In this document: positions 11,728 through 22,841 of the stretch, piece by piece
How the letters are laid out: each line of letters opens with the position of its first letter
Numbering within the stretch: position 1 is the stretch's first letter
Assembly: GCF_003073045.1 (NCBI RefSeq)
Contig: NC_037593.1
Coordinates: 12,160,735 to 12,224,734 of the forward strand
DNA: 64,000 nucleotides
Source of the DNA: Pomacea canaliculata
Lineage: Eukaryota; Mollusca; Gastropoda; Architaenioglossa; Ampullariidae
Direction: 5' to 3'
Notes under the pieces: generated by a model
What the model was told of the DNA's origin: nothing
The model's database searches: none
The model's input: only the letters and a program-made list of their open reading frames with translations
Made by a program: the position numbers and the translations under genes

Positions 11728-14700
11728 AATAGAGAATCTCTCAAAATCAGTTAAATAATATACAAAGTTAAGCCAAACAATTAACGTTAAAAACCAATAT
11801 TACATTTTGTGGGATTATTTTTTTCGTTTTTAAGAAAAGATGGATGTCTACCAAGAAGGGAATCAACAATCAAGGAAAGCGAAAATATTTAACTAATAGT
11901 TACATGGCAACATATTTACTATACAGGGCTTGAAATGACTCGGTAAAAGATGAATCAGGTTTTCCCAACGACTATTAGGAGAATCAGCGAGAGAGCTAAT
12001 GACACTACTGCTGTATACTACAGCAGTTTTCACTGCACTTGTTGGTACATAAACACCACGCTCATTCCTCGAAAGGACGGAAGTCGGAAATTGCTCAACT
12101 CTCGCATTTTTATCTCTCATAATGAACTCGTCCGTTTCTCGAAATTTCATTCAATCAGAGCTGTTATCTGAAATGACATTGCACACCTACCCACCCCTAC
12201 CCCAATTCCGAATAAAAGAACCGAACAGAAAACTGAAAGGCATACAAATGCTGGCCTGCTTGAACTGAGAGGTAGATAAAAATAGCCGGGAGAGGGAGAG
12301 TGAAAAAATGAGAGAAACCGATCTTCTGTGCTGTGTGAGAGAGAGATGAGAGAGAGAGCGCGCACTGACCTGGTTGCAGATGCACCGCCTGCAGACTCAG
12401 ATCAGACTCGCAGACCGCCACTGCCCGCAGTATTCAATATTTGGCAGCAGATGCCTACAGTTACATATTTCATGATGTTTCTCGACAGCCAACCTTCTCT
12501 CCACTGGCCTGTCGGGTGTTGAGGACTCACTGACCCGCGAGCGGCGAACTAAGGCGGATCTCGGGTCCCAGGCCGGTCACCGGGCAGGAAACGTGCTTTC
12601 ATCCGATCTGTTCTGTCTGCCAAAGGGCGAGACCTGGCAGAGAGAGAGAGAACTATCCGTTGCCAAGACAAAGCCGTGAACAGGAAACAGAAATTTCCCT
12701 CCTCTTCAGCGGAGAATGGCGGAGAAAGCAGCGATTTATGAAGAATGATGCTCGGCATGAGGACAACAACAGCCTGTTACATTAGTCCGACATACTGAGC
12801 CCGCAGCTTGCAGCTTGGTGTCACGAGGTGAATATTAACAGACACAATGGGGTCAAAGTGCTGTGAAAGGGCAGCATGACCTGGCATCATAAATATTTTT
12901 GAAGAGTGGAATATCTGGGTGCAGCTGTAAACCTATTTCGCCCGCAAAAAGAAAGAAAGAAAACCAAACGTGAAGCATTCGAACCTCGTTAGGTAGAGAT
13001 TTATTTATTTTTGGAGAAGTAATTTCTCAAAACCTGCGTTGGGTACCGAAATGATGCCAGTCCCGTTTTCTGAAACATCGTGTGCAAAACTATAACACAG
13101 AAATCTGCCCTCAGATGCATCAAATAGTTTTGTATGCAACAGCATGAAAAGGGAAGCAGGAAGGAGTAGACCCTGAACTCTCACTCCAATCATACTGGGA
13201 GAGAAAGCGGTGAGTGAACTGTTAGCTACAAAAAGCATCGACGACACAGTTTGAACATGAAGTGGTTCAACATGACAGAGCAAAAAGAATCACTCAGCAG
13301 ACTTGCAGACCGTTAGAAAGTCACAGTATGACCGTGTTCTAAACTGTTAGCTGGACAAAACCAGGTTGGTAGATGGGTATGTGTGACTAGTATGTAAACT
13401 GCTAGTGGTATTATCAGTGTGTAAACTTTTAAATTGACAGTGTGACAAGCATGTAACCTGTTACAAGACACAGTCTGAGCACTGTGTATACTGTTAAAAT
13501 AACTCTGACAGGTATGTTAACCGTTAATTGGACACAATTCGAATAGTGGTAGAAAGAACAGTTTTACTGGTTTGTAAACTGTTGGAAGGAACTGATCACG
13601 CAGTCTGCTCAGAGTATAAAGTGTTAGAGATGTAAGATATTGAGCACGATGTATAAAAATTATTATAGTAAAACAAATCTAGCAAACAACTCTAACAACA
13701 ACAAACACAATTTTCTTTTGAAACAGTTAACATACCTACTTGCCCAATTACTTGAACCACCGATCGTCCGGTGATACAATCGTTTATCTGACGATTCCGG
13801 TGCTCTTCACCATAAAACCTCCCACCTCCAGAAATTTCAACAAAGTTTTACAACCTTTGTGTATGAAGTAAGTTTGGCTAAAGCAGTGGAATGGTGTGGA
13901 TGGCTGTTAGTTGTCACCAGCCCATGAGCTGACTACACACAGTCGTAACACTGCTTGCATGACACAATGAGGCAAAGGTCTCGCTGCTGAAGGTAAGAGT
14001 AGTGAGAGGGGGGTATGGGAGGAGAAAATGCAGAATGAGAGAGAGTCCAAAGTGCACGAGATAATAAAATGTGTCAGAGCTCTTGGCGATTTGTACCTAG
14101 ACAAAGAAGCGATCAAACATAGGTATACGAGGTTACGTACATATGTTGATCTTGTTGCCTTTATGTTAATATGTGTGATGGGAGACTTGGCCTGCGGGTG
14201 TGCACGTGAGTGTGTATGAGACAGAAAACGAAAGTAAATTTTACAATAAGTTTATGTGCTTGATTTTTTGAATCTAGACCTTCCCTTACGATAGAACAGT
14301 ATAAAATTGTGTTTAACTGCTAAACTGCTATAATAGCAGATATAACCATAAAGTTGGTTGTTAAAGTTTATTCCGTGCCAGCAACAAAGGCTATATCAAA
14401 ATATTTAACCACGGCAAGGAATATATATATACACACAGACTGTAATCTTGTCACATTTTATTCAGGCCAATTTATTGCGCAAGTGCTGTATAGCTGCCTG
14501 GGTAGCTAAGTGGCCGACAGGTTTAATTCTCATGATCAGATCATGTCTCTCTCGTCGATGACTCGCAGTTATCGTGAGATTGGAGGACATTTAACGAAAG
14601 TATGCACAGTATATACAGGTCTAGATATTAGACACTGAACAGTTGACATCAGAATAAGAACAAAAATGTAACATAGAAATGAACCAATGTAAGTGACAGC

Positions 14701-16940
14701 TACTTGGGATGATGCTGATGCTGCTGCTGCTGCTGCTGATGATGATGATAAAAGTTTTCCATGTGTACTTATGTGTCAGCATAAAAAATCATATCACACG
14801 TGCACTGCGGTGATAGTTAAAAGGAAAAGAAATAAACAATCAAACCTGCAGATATAAAGAAGAAAGACACCTCTCTCTCTGTTAAGACCGTTCGCTTGCG
14901 ACCAGCCAGGTTGCAGTTTGTGACTCAGTGGAACACCTGATTTAACCTTGTGAGATAACAGGTAAAACAGGTGTGTGTGTCTAATCGAAGTGCAAATATC
15001 ATCTCAAACCATGGCTTAAATATTTCGTGACCGACGATGAAAATTATATTTCAAAGCCTGAGCAGAGTTCACAATCAAGGGTTTCGGTTTCTGCTATTTA
15101 CTGCTAGATTATTATAGCGCGATCACGAAATATAGAAAAGAGGACGAAAAAAAAAAAAAAAACCAAAACAAAAAGAACAAAGAGACCAAAGGAGAAATAT
15201 GTGTGCATACGTGTGTATGCGTGCGTGCGTTTGTTTGTGTGTGTGTGTGTGCATGTGTGTATATACACGAGCGAGAACCTTAAGATTGATATAGTTTCAA
15301 ATCAGAGCACGATTATATAAATTCGAAAGGGAAATACACTTGTTTTCGATTGCTGTCATTTTTTATTCTAGAAACAAGCTATCGGTAGGGTAACCCTGGA
15401 TAGCAACCGATAAGCATTTAAAAAAAAGTCGGTCGGTCAAGTACACTTCACTGAAAATTATGGGACAAAAAGGGGGACGCTTGAGAAACTGATAAAACGT
15501 TTGACGTGACGACAGACGAAACAGTCTGAGCGTTGGAATACTTAAGGGACGTTTTTGTTGTTATAACAGATAAATTTTGAATTTTTCAGGCTCCACCCTC
15601 CAACAGGATCAAAGTAACACATCACAGTGAGCTCCATAGGGCCTGTCCCATGATGGGTTTGCAGGATTAAGGACAAGATATCCAGCGCAGAAGAACGATA
15701 ACAACAATAAAAATAATTGACTCTGTCAAGGCCTTGAAGATGTTCGTGTAACAGTGTTGTACCATCTGTGATGCACGTGTGCGCTTCAAGTGCTTACACC
15801 AAGACGCAAAGCAAGGGACGCAACGCTTTCACGACAGAATCGCATGAAGACACGTCGAGTTGTGAGCCTTGAATTTCAGTGCATTAAGTCCATTGCACTG
15901 GCAGATGATAACCACGATCAACAGTGAATCTAGACTGTCACGACACACTCAGCACTCGAGACTATGACATCTCGTGTCATTTCATTTATCCCAACAGAGA
16001 CATGGCAATGAACTTCTCGCATCTTTGTGCTGAGCCCAAGATTGGAGTTCGCGGTAATTTTCTTTCTCTTTTCCTGATACACATACAGGATAAACATTAG
16101 GTGGACTAAACATTCAAGAACCAGAGCAAAATATATGTGTACTCAATAACGCAATACCGGTCACGTGACTTAAGCACGGCTGAAAGATTTGCTGAATATG
16201 GTTGTTATGCTACAAAGCGAGTGAGCTGGAAAAAGAGAGACGGGGTTAGAGAATGTGTGTGTGGGGTAACATCGAAAGTAACTATAAAACTTTTAAATAT
16301 AAACATACATTAAAAACATTCCTGCAATGCATTCAGTAAAAAAAAAAACAAACTAAAGAAAACAAGAAATATTAAAGTTTTCCAAAACATGATGGAGCAA
16401 AAACTCACAGAGCCAGCTAACAAAAATAAATAAATTGACAAACTGTCCTGCTAAATAACAGGGAACATTTATCATTTATCATGTCGTGAAATGAATGGAA
16501 ATAGGATGAACATCTAAATATCAGCCATCGGATGTGAGGCAACACCGACACTGCAGAGAATTATCCTAGATTAAGGGATTAATAACGTGGGTGATTAAGG
16601 GATTAAGAACGTAGGTATTAGATATGAAAGACGACCGAGGCAGCTTGGTTACAAAAACAAACTGTACATTCACAGAGACGCAGAATAAACAAACCAACCA
16701 AACAACACCTTAGCTGGTTGTTTCATGAAAGCACGTGACAATCAGTTCATCTTTGTCGTATCTTTAAAATATTTTTCTAACTGTTTTTTAATCAAACACA
16801 TTCATAATATATTGCTATCTTTACCATGTTCTGGTAAATAAGAAATCGAGCGTAAAGGTATAAAAACAGGGTCGCCATCAAGTGAACTGGACTCTCTTCT
16901 GTTGCTATTGCTCTTGAAGGGGTTGTAGTTGTAGTCTGAG
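11727..16940. other. Gene-poor interval between SDR copy 2 and the secreted acidic protein gene
   Basis: About 5.2 kb with only short, unsupported open frames. It holds simple repeats (GA-rich at 12340-12360, GCT/GAT near 14715-14750, GT-rich near 15210-15260) and the minisatellite listed separately. No tRNA, LINE coding region or conserved protein was recognised. Confidence 0.5.
13308..13640. repeat. Degenerate minisatellite, period roughly 45-60 bases
   Basis: A motif close to GTATGTAAACTGTTA, followed by a CACAGTGTGAC-like stretch, recurs about seven times with irregular spacing (for example near 13353, 13394, 13424, 13455, 13515 and 13573). Units are too diverged to give one consensus by eye. 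Confidence 0.45.
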
Positions 16941-18822
16941 ATGAGAAACATGAATGTGTTGGTGCTTGTCGGCCTTGTGGCCGGCATGTGTGGCGTGTGC
17001 GCTGGAAAACCTTTCGGAAAACGCGAACTGCCTGTGAATGCGGCAGACCAAGGTAAACAGCATTTACTACACCATACTACTGTGACAGCTTTCTACTTCT
17101 TTGCTCCTTTGTTTTAGAAATGGAATCGCAAATTTTCATGTTGATTCCTTTACATCGTTGAAGGATGATCACGTAACATAATTAGAACGATTTTAAAATT
17201 GTAACAGGATTAAAAACATAATTAGAAGGAAAGCCATAACATTTTTATTCCACACAGCTCAAATGCACCTCACATGTCCTGAGGTGTTCGTATAGCAGCT
17301 ACTCGAAGAACAAAATCTTGCGAAAGAAATAACCAAGGTGAAATCAAATAAAAGAAAATATGACTCGATGTATCTATTGTTCTGTTCGTACAGCTGGCGC
17401 AGCTGGAAGCAACGGGACTTTGTCAGGTGACATTGATGCAGTCATCCAGGGACTACAGAAACAGGTAGAAACATTGAACGCTTCAATGGCAGCAGATAAA
17501 GCAAAGGATGATACGATCAACAAGCTTACCAGCCTGGTCAGCAGCTTGAATAAAGCCATACCACTTAGCAAAAAAGAGACTCGACCTATTGTCAAAAAGT
17601 AAGAGAAGTACAATGCATGCGTTCACACACAGTCCATGGCGAGTGTGTATGCAATGCGTGAGTGCGTAAGTGCGTGCGCGCTGAAATATACTCGTTCTAG
17701 CTCGAAAATCTCGGCTTAAAATACATGAAACACCACTTGATTTCATACACCCTTGGCATCGTGCTGTGAAAGATTAGTGTTGAATTTTGTAGATAAGTGC
17801 AAAGGTAAAGAATGAAACTTAAGTAGTCAGCTCTTTTCATTTCGTTGTTAGTGTTGTTGACATAGTGCTACCAAACATCGTGTATTCAAGCATTGAAATA
17901 TTTTAACAATCAATCAATCGCTCAAGGCATTTATAGTAAAGTAGCAAAGTGCTGATGCTTTATGATCAACACACAATTATAATAGAATATTTTGAACAGT
18001 TGACATTAATACACATACTGGAGCCTGGAGCCTAAAAATGAATTTTTAGTTTTGACTGCTTAAAAGTTACTGACATGGAAAGCATAAGTATAATGTAATA
18101 AAAAGAATATATATGACTGTTGATGAGCTGTGGCCAGACGTACAGTCGTACTTAGCTGGCTGATAATGTCTAGTTTATAAAATAGTTTAGCTGATGGCAA
18201 GTTGACTATGGTTAGCATCCATCCAGTGCCACCGATCTCTGGATGCTAGAAAGGGAAATAACTTCATTGCGCTTCTATTCTTTTCTAAAGGTTAAAGGTA
18301 AATTTTTTATTTTCTTTCCTTTCTTCAATAAAGTATTGCTTAGTTTGGTTACAACAAATAATCTAAAATTTTAGAAACATTTGTCACTCACAGTATGTTG
18401 TAGTTATGAGATATACAGTTTTATGAGTGCTTCTATGACTATACAAGCTCCATACAGCGTGATGAGTGATGAGCAAATTGGTAAGAGTGTGAGTGAGTGC
18501 ATACAAGTGTGTGAATGAGCGCATGCATGGACTGGCTTTCTGACTGAGGTCTTGTTTGTGTTATTTTAGTGTTGCAGACAAAGCAGGGAAGACCAGTGCA
18601 TTGAGCTGGGGTGACATACTCACACATCTTACTGATCTTCTGAAAAAAATACCATTTAGTGCGAACGGAAGAGGTGACAATGCTCCCCTTGAGCCATCAT
18701 TTGAAGAATCCTTCGATCCACCAGTTGTAGAATCCTTCGATCCACCGGCTGAAGAACCCTCCGATTTTTCATTTGAAGAACCCTCCGATTTTTCATTTGG
18801 AGATTTTGGTGGGTTTTTTTAA
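16941..18822 (+). CDS. Small secreted acidic protein with C-terminal Pro/Asp/Phe repeats (unknown function)
   Basis: Three exons join in phase: 16941-17052, 17394-17598 and 18570-18822, with GTAAAC/CAG and GTAAGA/TAG splice sites, giving 189 residues. The first 21-22 residues are a clear signal peptide (MRNMNVLVLVGLVAGMCGVC). It is followed by GKPFGKR, a dibasic site where a furin-type protease could cut. Exon 2 encodes a helical, charged segment (about residues 50-100) with heptad-like leucines. Exon 3 ends in an acidic tandem repeat: two ESFDPP units, then two EEPSDFSF units, then FGDFGGFF. The gene is not recognised as any known family; possible roles (mucus, matrix, propeptide) are guesses. 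In-frame sequence stays open for 51 codons after the TAA stop (18823-18975) and stays acidic; see findings. Exon 2 could also end at its own stop, giving a shorter product. Confidence 0.7.
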
Positions 18823-18978
18823 CCAATCGACCCTGAACCTGCGGAAGAACTGATCGCGGCACCTGTTGGGGAACCGGAGATACAAAATGTTGAAGACATT
18901 GGCTCGGATGACATTGCTCTTTATGATATTGTTTCTGGCCACTTCGGATCTTTTAATAGGTTTGAATTACGACGATGA
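18823..18978 (+). other. In-frame open stretch after the stop of the secreted acidic protein
   Basis: The frame of exon 3 continues for 51 codons after TAA and ends at TGA 18976-18978. The encoded stretch begins PIDPEPAEEL and is as acidic and proline-rich as the exon before it, which argues that it is or was coding. The stop lies in a run of seven T followed by AA. Confidence 0.4.
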
Positions 18979-19200
18979 TGGCAGGTTTGAGACACGCCTT
19001 CATGCGCTGTAATGGTGGTCTTGACATACACCATTTGTCTATTTGACTTTATTCTTCAAACACTAACCACTTCTTCTGTTTTAGTGGTTTGCACTGTCAT
19101 AGAGGAGAAAACTGGCGAAAGCTAGTTTTTAGAGTCTTTATTTCAATTATATCACTTCTGAAAAAAAACCCTGTCGATTTATTTTTACTTTGAGAGAGAG

Positions 19201-19261
19201 TGAGTGAGAGGAGACACACACACACGAGAGAGAGAGCGAGAGAGCGAGAGAGCGAGAGAGC
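19201..19261. repeat. (GA)n/(CA)n microsatellite
   Basis: GAGAG and ACACAC runs with GCGA interruptions lie just beside a SINE-like sequence. Confidence 0.8.
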
Positions 19262-19269
19262 TTTTTTTT

Positions 19270-19437
19270 ATACAACGAGTCAGCAACTAAAGCTAGATCA
19301 TGGCAAAGCATTCGGCCTTGTAACCAGGTGCCACATGCAGGGAAAAAGGATGCCCGGGACGAGATCTGAACTCAGGGCAACCAATCCATCACTATATTAT
19401 TAAAGGCTTTAACAGTTGCGCCACCGGACCGCCTTGA
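19270..19437 (-). repeat. Degenerate tRNA-like SINE
   Basis: On the minus strand, from about 19437, the sequence begins GGCGGTCCGGTGGCGCAACTG (box A-like) and later has GAGTTCAGATCTCG, a decayed box B. This is the layout of a tRNA-headed SINE. The 3' limit is approximate. Confidence 0.45.
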
Positions 19438-19844
19438 GAGAGAGAGAGAAGGCGGAATGGGAGAGACTGCAGAGAATGGGGAAATGAGCCCCACATAAAT
19501 CCATTTTATTACTACTGCTTTATTCCCTTATACAATTTACATATTCACACAGCGGAAACAAATTATTTATTTCGTAAGTCTGAAGGTTTTCTATACCGCG
19601 CTTGCCGACAGACTTCAACATAGATCGGACAAGCTCAACCTCGAGCTGTCTGTTGAAAAAGCTTTCTAAATTAGTTTTTCTAGCTGTGGCTCACACACTC
19701 TCATGTAGAGGAACCTGTTGTCGATACCCAATGGGTTCCCACACTTATAGGATGGCCAAGCTTTGAGTTGTACACAACGCTGTACATTTCCATCCATCCT
19801 CTGTCTAATTTTGTAGAAACTTAGAAACTACGTTTAACAAGAGG

Positions 19845-20019
19845 CAGGGCTTCTGCTAAGGCTAAATTCTTTGGGGTCCCAGGGACCCCTTCTTCAGATT
19901 TTTATGGGGTCCCTGTTCTTCGCCAAAATGTGAAGGGGACCCCATTGACGAAAATTGAACGGGTCCTCCGAACTTTTAATGTGTACTGTACGCAATTTTA
20001 AGCGTAAGCAGAAACCCTG
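19845..20019. mobile_element. 175-bp non-autonomous DNA transposon (MITE)
   Basis: The left end CAGGGCTTCTGCTAAGGCT and the reverse complement of the right end CAGGGTTTCTGCTTACGCT match at 16 of 19 positions. A 5-bp direct repeat AGAGG flanks it (19840-19844 and 20020-20024). Internally it has repeated GGGGTCCC/GGGACCCC segments that could pair. The superfamily is uncertain: the CAGGG ends resemble hAT, but an 8-bp duplication is not seen. Confidence 0.6.
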
Positions 20020-20553
20020 AGAGGAATAATACAAAAATAAAAAACGCTACACTAAACTAACTATCGCAACGGTAGCTAATGAGAACTTGTCTGGGCAAAG
20101 ACTGAAAAATAGTTGTTGCCGGTATCAATGTCACAATGCGCTCTGTCTTAAAAGGCTAGTAATTAAAGGATTTGTGGGGTGCATATTTTTTAATGAATGG
20201 GTGAAATACACAGTTTTACCCAATAATTAAAAATCTTGTACTCGCCATTTCTTAAAAAAAAAAAAACGCCAAATGGTTGATTAAAATAGCCCACCGACTG
20301 ATCGTTCGACCAGCTCTTCATCACGTGGAACGTAAAATGGATTCACTAATAAAAAAAGTCTCTCCGAAAAAAATCCACCATACCATGCTGACGGGGCACT
20401 CTAAAACTTGCACTTCATCATGGAAATAAAAAAAATGTTCCTCCTAGTGTGAAAATTGCCTAACACGAGAAAACATTTATTAACAGTCTCGTCAAAGTGA
20501 GAATTAAATTTTGGAGGAAAATTATTGTACTCACCTCAGTAAGTCATAACATC

Positions 20554-21736
20554 AAAACAATCAGGTTATGAAAAATTGTGTCTATTTTTGTAATATATGG
20601 TATCAGGTTATTGTTAGTTAGACATAACAGACCTCCCGAACGACGACCTTGATTATTAAATTTAATAGCCGGTTTGTAGAAACAGTGATAATTTGAAAAG
20701 ACTGTAGAAGTAAAGTTTTCCATAAATGTTTCTACAAGGCAAATGAGGTCAAATGACATAATGAAAGACAGGAAATCGTTGTTCATTAACTTACCTTGCA
20801 GTCCACATACATTCCAATGTAGAAAGGAAAGTTTATTATGTATGCCAGCACTTTGTTCTTCACCACTGCTTCCATTTTCACAATCAGGGGATGTAACTCT
20901 CATTTGTTTCTGTGTATCTTCATTGGGGTTAATGTCCTTGGACTTGTCAACACTCTCACACTACCAATAAGAAACACCAGAAGGTCCCTCGATATTATGT
21001 GATAGGAATTTTAATGAACTGTGGTGGGCCGGGCCATCTTGTCACCTCCATTCACTGGGCAGGCAACTCCGCCCACTCATACGAGAGGTTTGCTTTACTT
21101 GATTACCGGTCTTGAGCTGTACGAGGGGGCTGCCTGTGTCTAGAATAGTGTCTATCTGTACAATCTTGCTCCGAATGTTCACCGTATTCACTGAATTCGC
21201 TCTGATTAGCATGCTGATCACTTGCACACACACTGCTAACAGAGCGTTCAGTAGACATCGCTCCATTATTTCACAGTTGGTGTCAGTGTCGCCAGCGAAG
21301 GATGTCTGGCGGGAGGAAGATCGGGTAGGTTGTTGACATCTGTCACTCCGATCTTGTCCATTCGATTGAGTATGACGTATGTGTTCCTGGCAGTTGTAGG
21401 CACCTAGGGTGGCAGTAGCAGGGTGGTCGGGGTCCGTCATGTACTTGCCATCTTCGTTAACTGCTTTGTTAACAGCAGCCTCGTTGTCTATGACGTGACC
21501 GGTTCTGGGACGTGTGAGTCTCGGTTCTAAGTGGAGTTGACCATTTTTGGAACTAGGGACAGGTAGTAGGCTGATTGGCAATGAAGGCTGATATATGCAG
21601 GGAGAAGAGGGGAACAAGGATTGATTATCTTCACAGTCATCTGCATGATGTATGTAATATTGTATTATTTTGTTGCTGCTCCCCCTTCAAAAAGGCCAAT
21701 GGCCCCCCTGAATAAACTACTTATGCTAAAACGACA
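20554..21736 (-). mobile_element. LINE copy: 5' region and N-terminal endonuclease part only
   Basis: Minus-strand frames encode an N-terminal stretch (about 21617-21042) and then a segment at 20903-20564 that starts the APE-type endonuclease domain: LSFLHWNVCGLQGKL, then DLICLVETF with the expected Glu, then GRRSGG. This is the endonuclease of a non-LTR retrotransposon. No reverse transcriptase follows. A perfect 16-bp direct repeat, AGTAAGTCATAACATC, flanks it at 20538-20553 and 21737-21752, so the piece inserted in this form. It ends within the endonuclease domain with no A-rich or simple-repeat tail. Confidence 0.7.
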
Positions 21737-21941
21737 AGTAAGTCATAACATCTTAACAAAAACAGTTAAACGCTTTAATAATTCTTCGCTTACGTGCAAT
21801 GATCATCCGTTTCCTTCTGATATCAAATGTAGTAAATGTGGTATTTGTGACTTTACAGCAGCTCAGTTACGAAAGTGTTTCGGGTATCAGGCCGCTAGGA
21901 CAAAGTCACAGGTGATGCAACAACTCTCTAATAACCACCAT

Positions 21942-22231
21942 ATGTTTGATGCATTAAAATATGACAAAATATATCAACAGATGTGAGCAGTGGCGTAGGA
22001 GGATGCTCAGCTTTGGGAGGGTACAAGTGGTAAACTCCATGCCGACAGTGAATGTTTTTGAGGGGATGGTGTCCTACCTCTCCCCTCCGACTGATTAGCA
22101 GTGTGACATGCACCAATGTTGAATATACCTCACATTAAAATAACGAGAAAAATTAGATTAACATGCAGGGTACATTTATAGTAAGCACAAAAACGAGAAC
22201 CTCCGTTAATTCTTACTCAAATGTCTGGGAC
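21942..22231. repeat. Direct repeat, left copy
   Basis: This 290-bp unit runs from ATGTTTGATGCATTAAAATA to AAATGTCTGGGAC. It is nearly identical to 22551-22841, with about a dozen base changes. Its first 45 bases overlap the end of a plus-strand open frame (21621-21986) of unknown nature that contains several spaced cysteines. The two copies bracket the SDR exon fragment. Confidence 0.9.
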
Positions 22232-22240
22232 AGACAGGCT

Positions 22241-22408
22241 CACCTGTTTAGCCGCTGACCGGTGGAGTTACCGGCAGAGCGAGACTTGGGAGTGGTCTCC
22301 CTTACAAGAGCAAAGGTGAAGCAGACGGCAGGTACAACGACAATGACGGACGTCGTCAACGGACTGCGCTTTGCCTTCATAGGGCTATCTCAAATTATCT
22401 TTTCTTGG
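22241..22408 (+). pseudogene. 168-bp copy of SDR copy 1 leader and exon 1 start
   Basis: Bases 22241-22408 align without gaps to 190-357, with about eight differences. The match covers the 5' leader and the first 22 codons of the SDR copy 1 protein. It starts exactly at the base after the LINE-type tail upstream of the real gene and stops inside exon 1, before the splice donor. No other SDR exon follows, so it is a dead fragment. The open frame runs only a few codons further before a stop. Confidence 0.9.
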
Positions 22409-22550
22409 TTGATTTAATAGTTTTAATAGTTTTCTGTATATTTGTCAGAGGCAGCCTTTAGCTATGCGGGGCCGAGAGTAGTAAGTGTTGGCAATATACC
22501 ATATCACAAAAATATCCTGTCTCACCTCCTCCGAGCTCCTTACGATCTAG

Positions 22551-22841
22551 ATGTTTGATGCATTAAAATATGACAAAATATATCAACAGATGTGAGCAGT
22601 GGCGTAGGAGGATGCTCAGCTTTGGGAGGGTACAAGTGGTAAACTCCATGCCGACAGTGAATGTTTTTGAGGGGGTGGTGTCCTACCTCCCCCCTCCCAC
22701 TGATTAGCAGTGTGACATGCACCAATTTTGAATATACCTCACATTAAAGTAAGGAGTAAAATTAGATTCAGCATACAGGGCACAGTTACAGTAAGCACAA
22801 AAAAGAGAACCTCCGTTAATTCTCATTCAAATGTCTGGGAC
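22551..22841. repeat. Direct repeat, right copy
   Basis: Second copy of the 290-bp unit at 21942-22231. Both copies share the same outer limits (start ATGTTTGATG, end ATGTCTGGGAC); sequence beyond either end is unrelated. The 320 bases between the copies hold the SDR exon fragment and about 140 bases of unassigned sequence. Confidence 0.9.

Noticed and set aside
14490-14580. Possible tRNA-like SINE head
   Set aside because: A box A-like sequence is present but no convincing box B follows at the right distance.
21621-21986. Plus-strand frame of 121 codons with several cysteines spaced like a zinc finger
   Set aside because: It crosses the LINE boundary and its target duplication, so the frame as a whole is not a native gene; the cysteine part alone is too short to assign.
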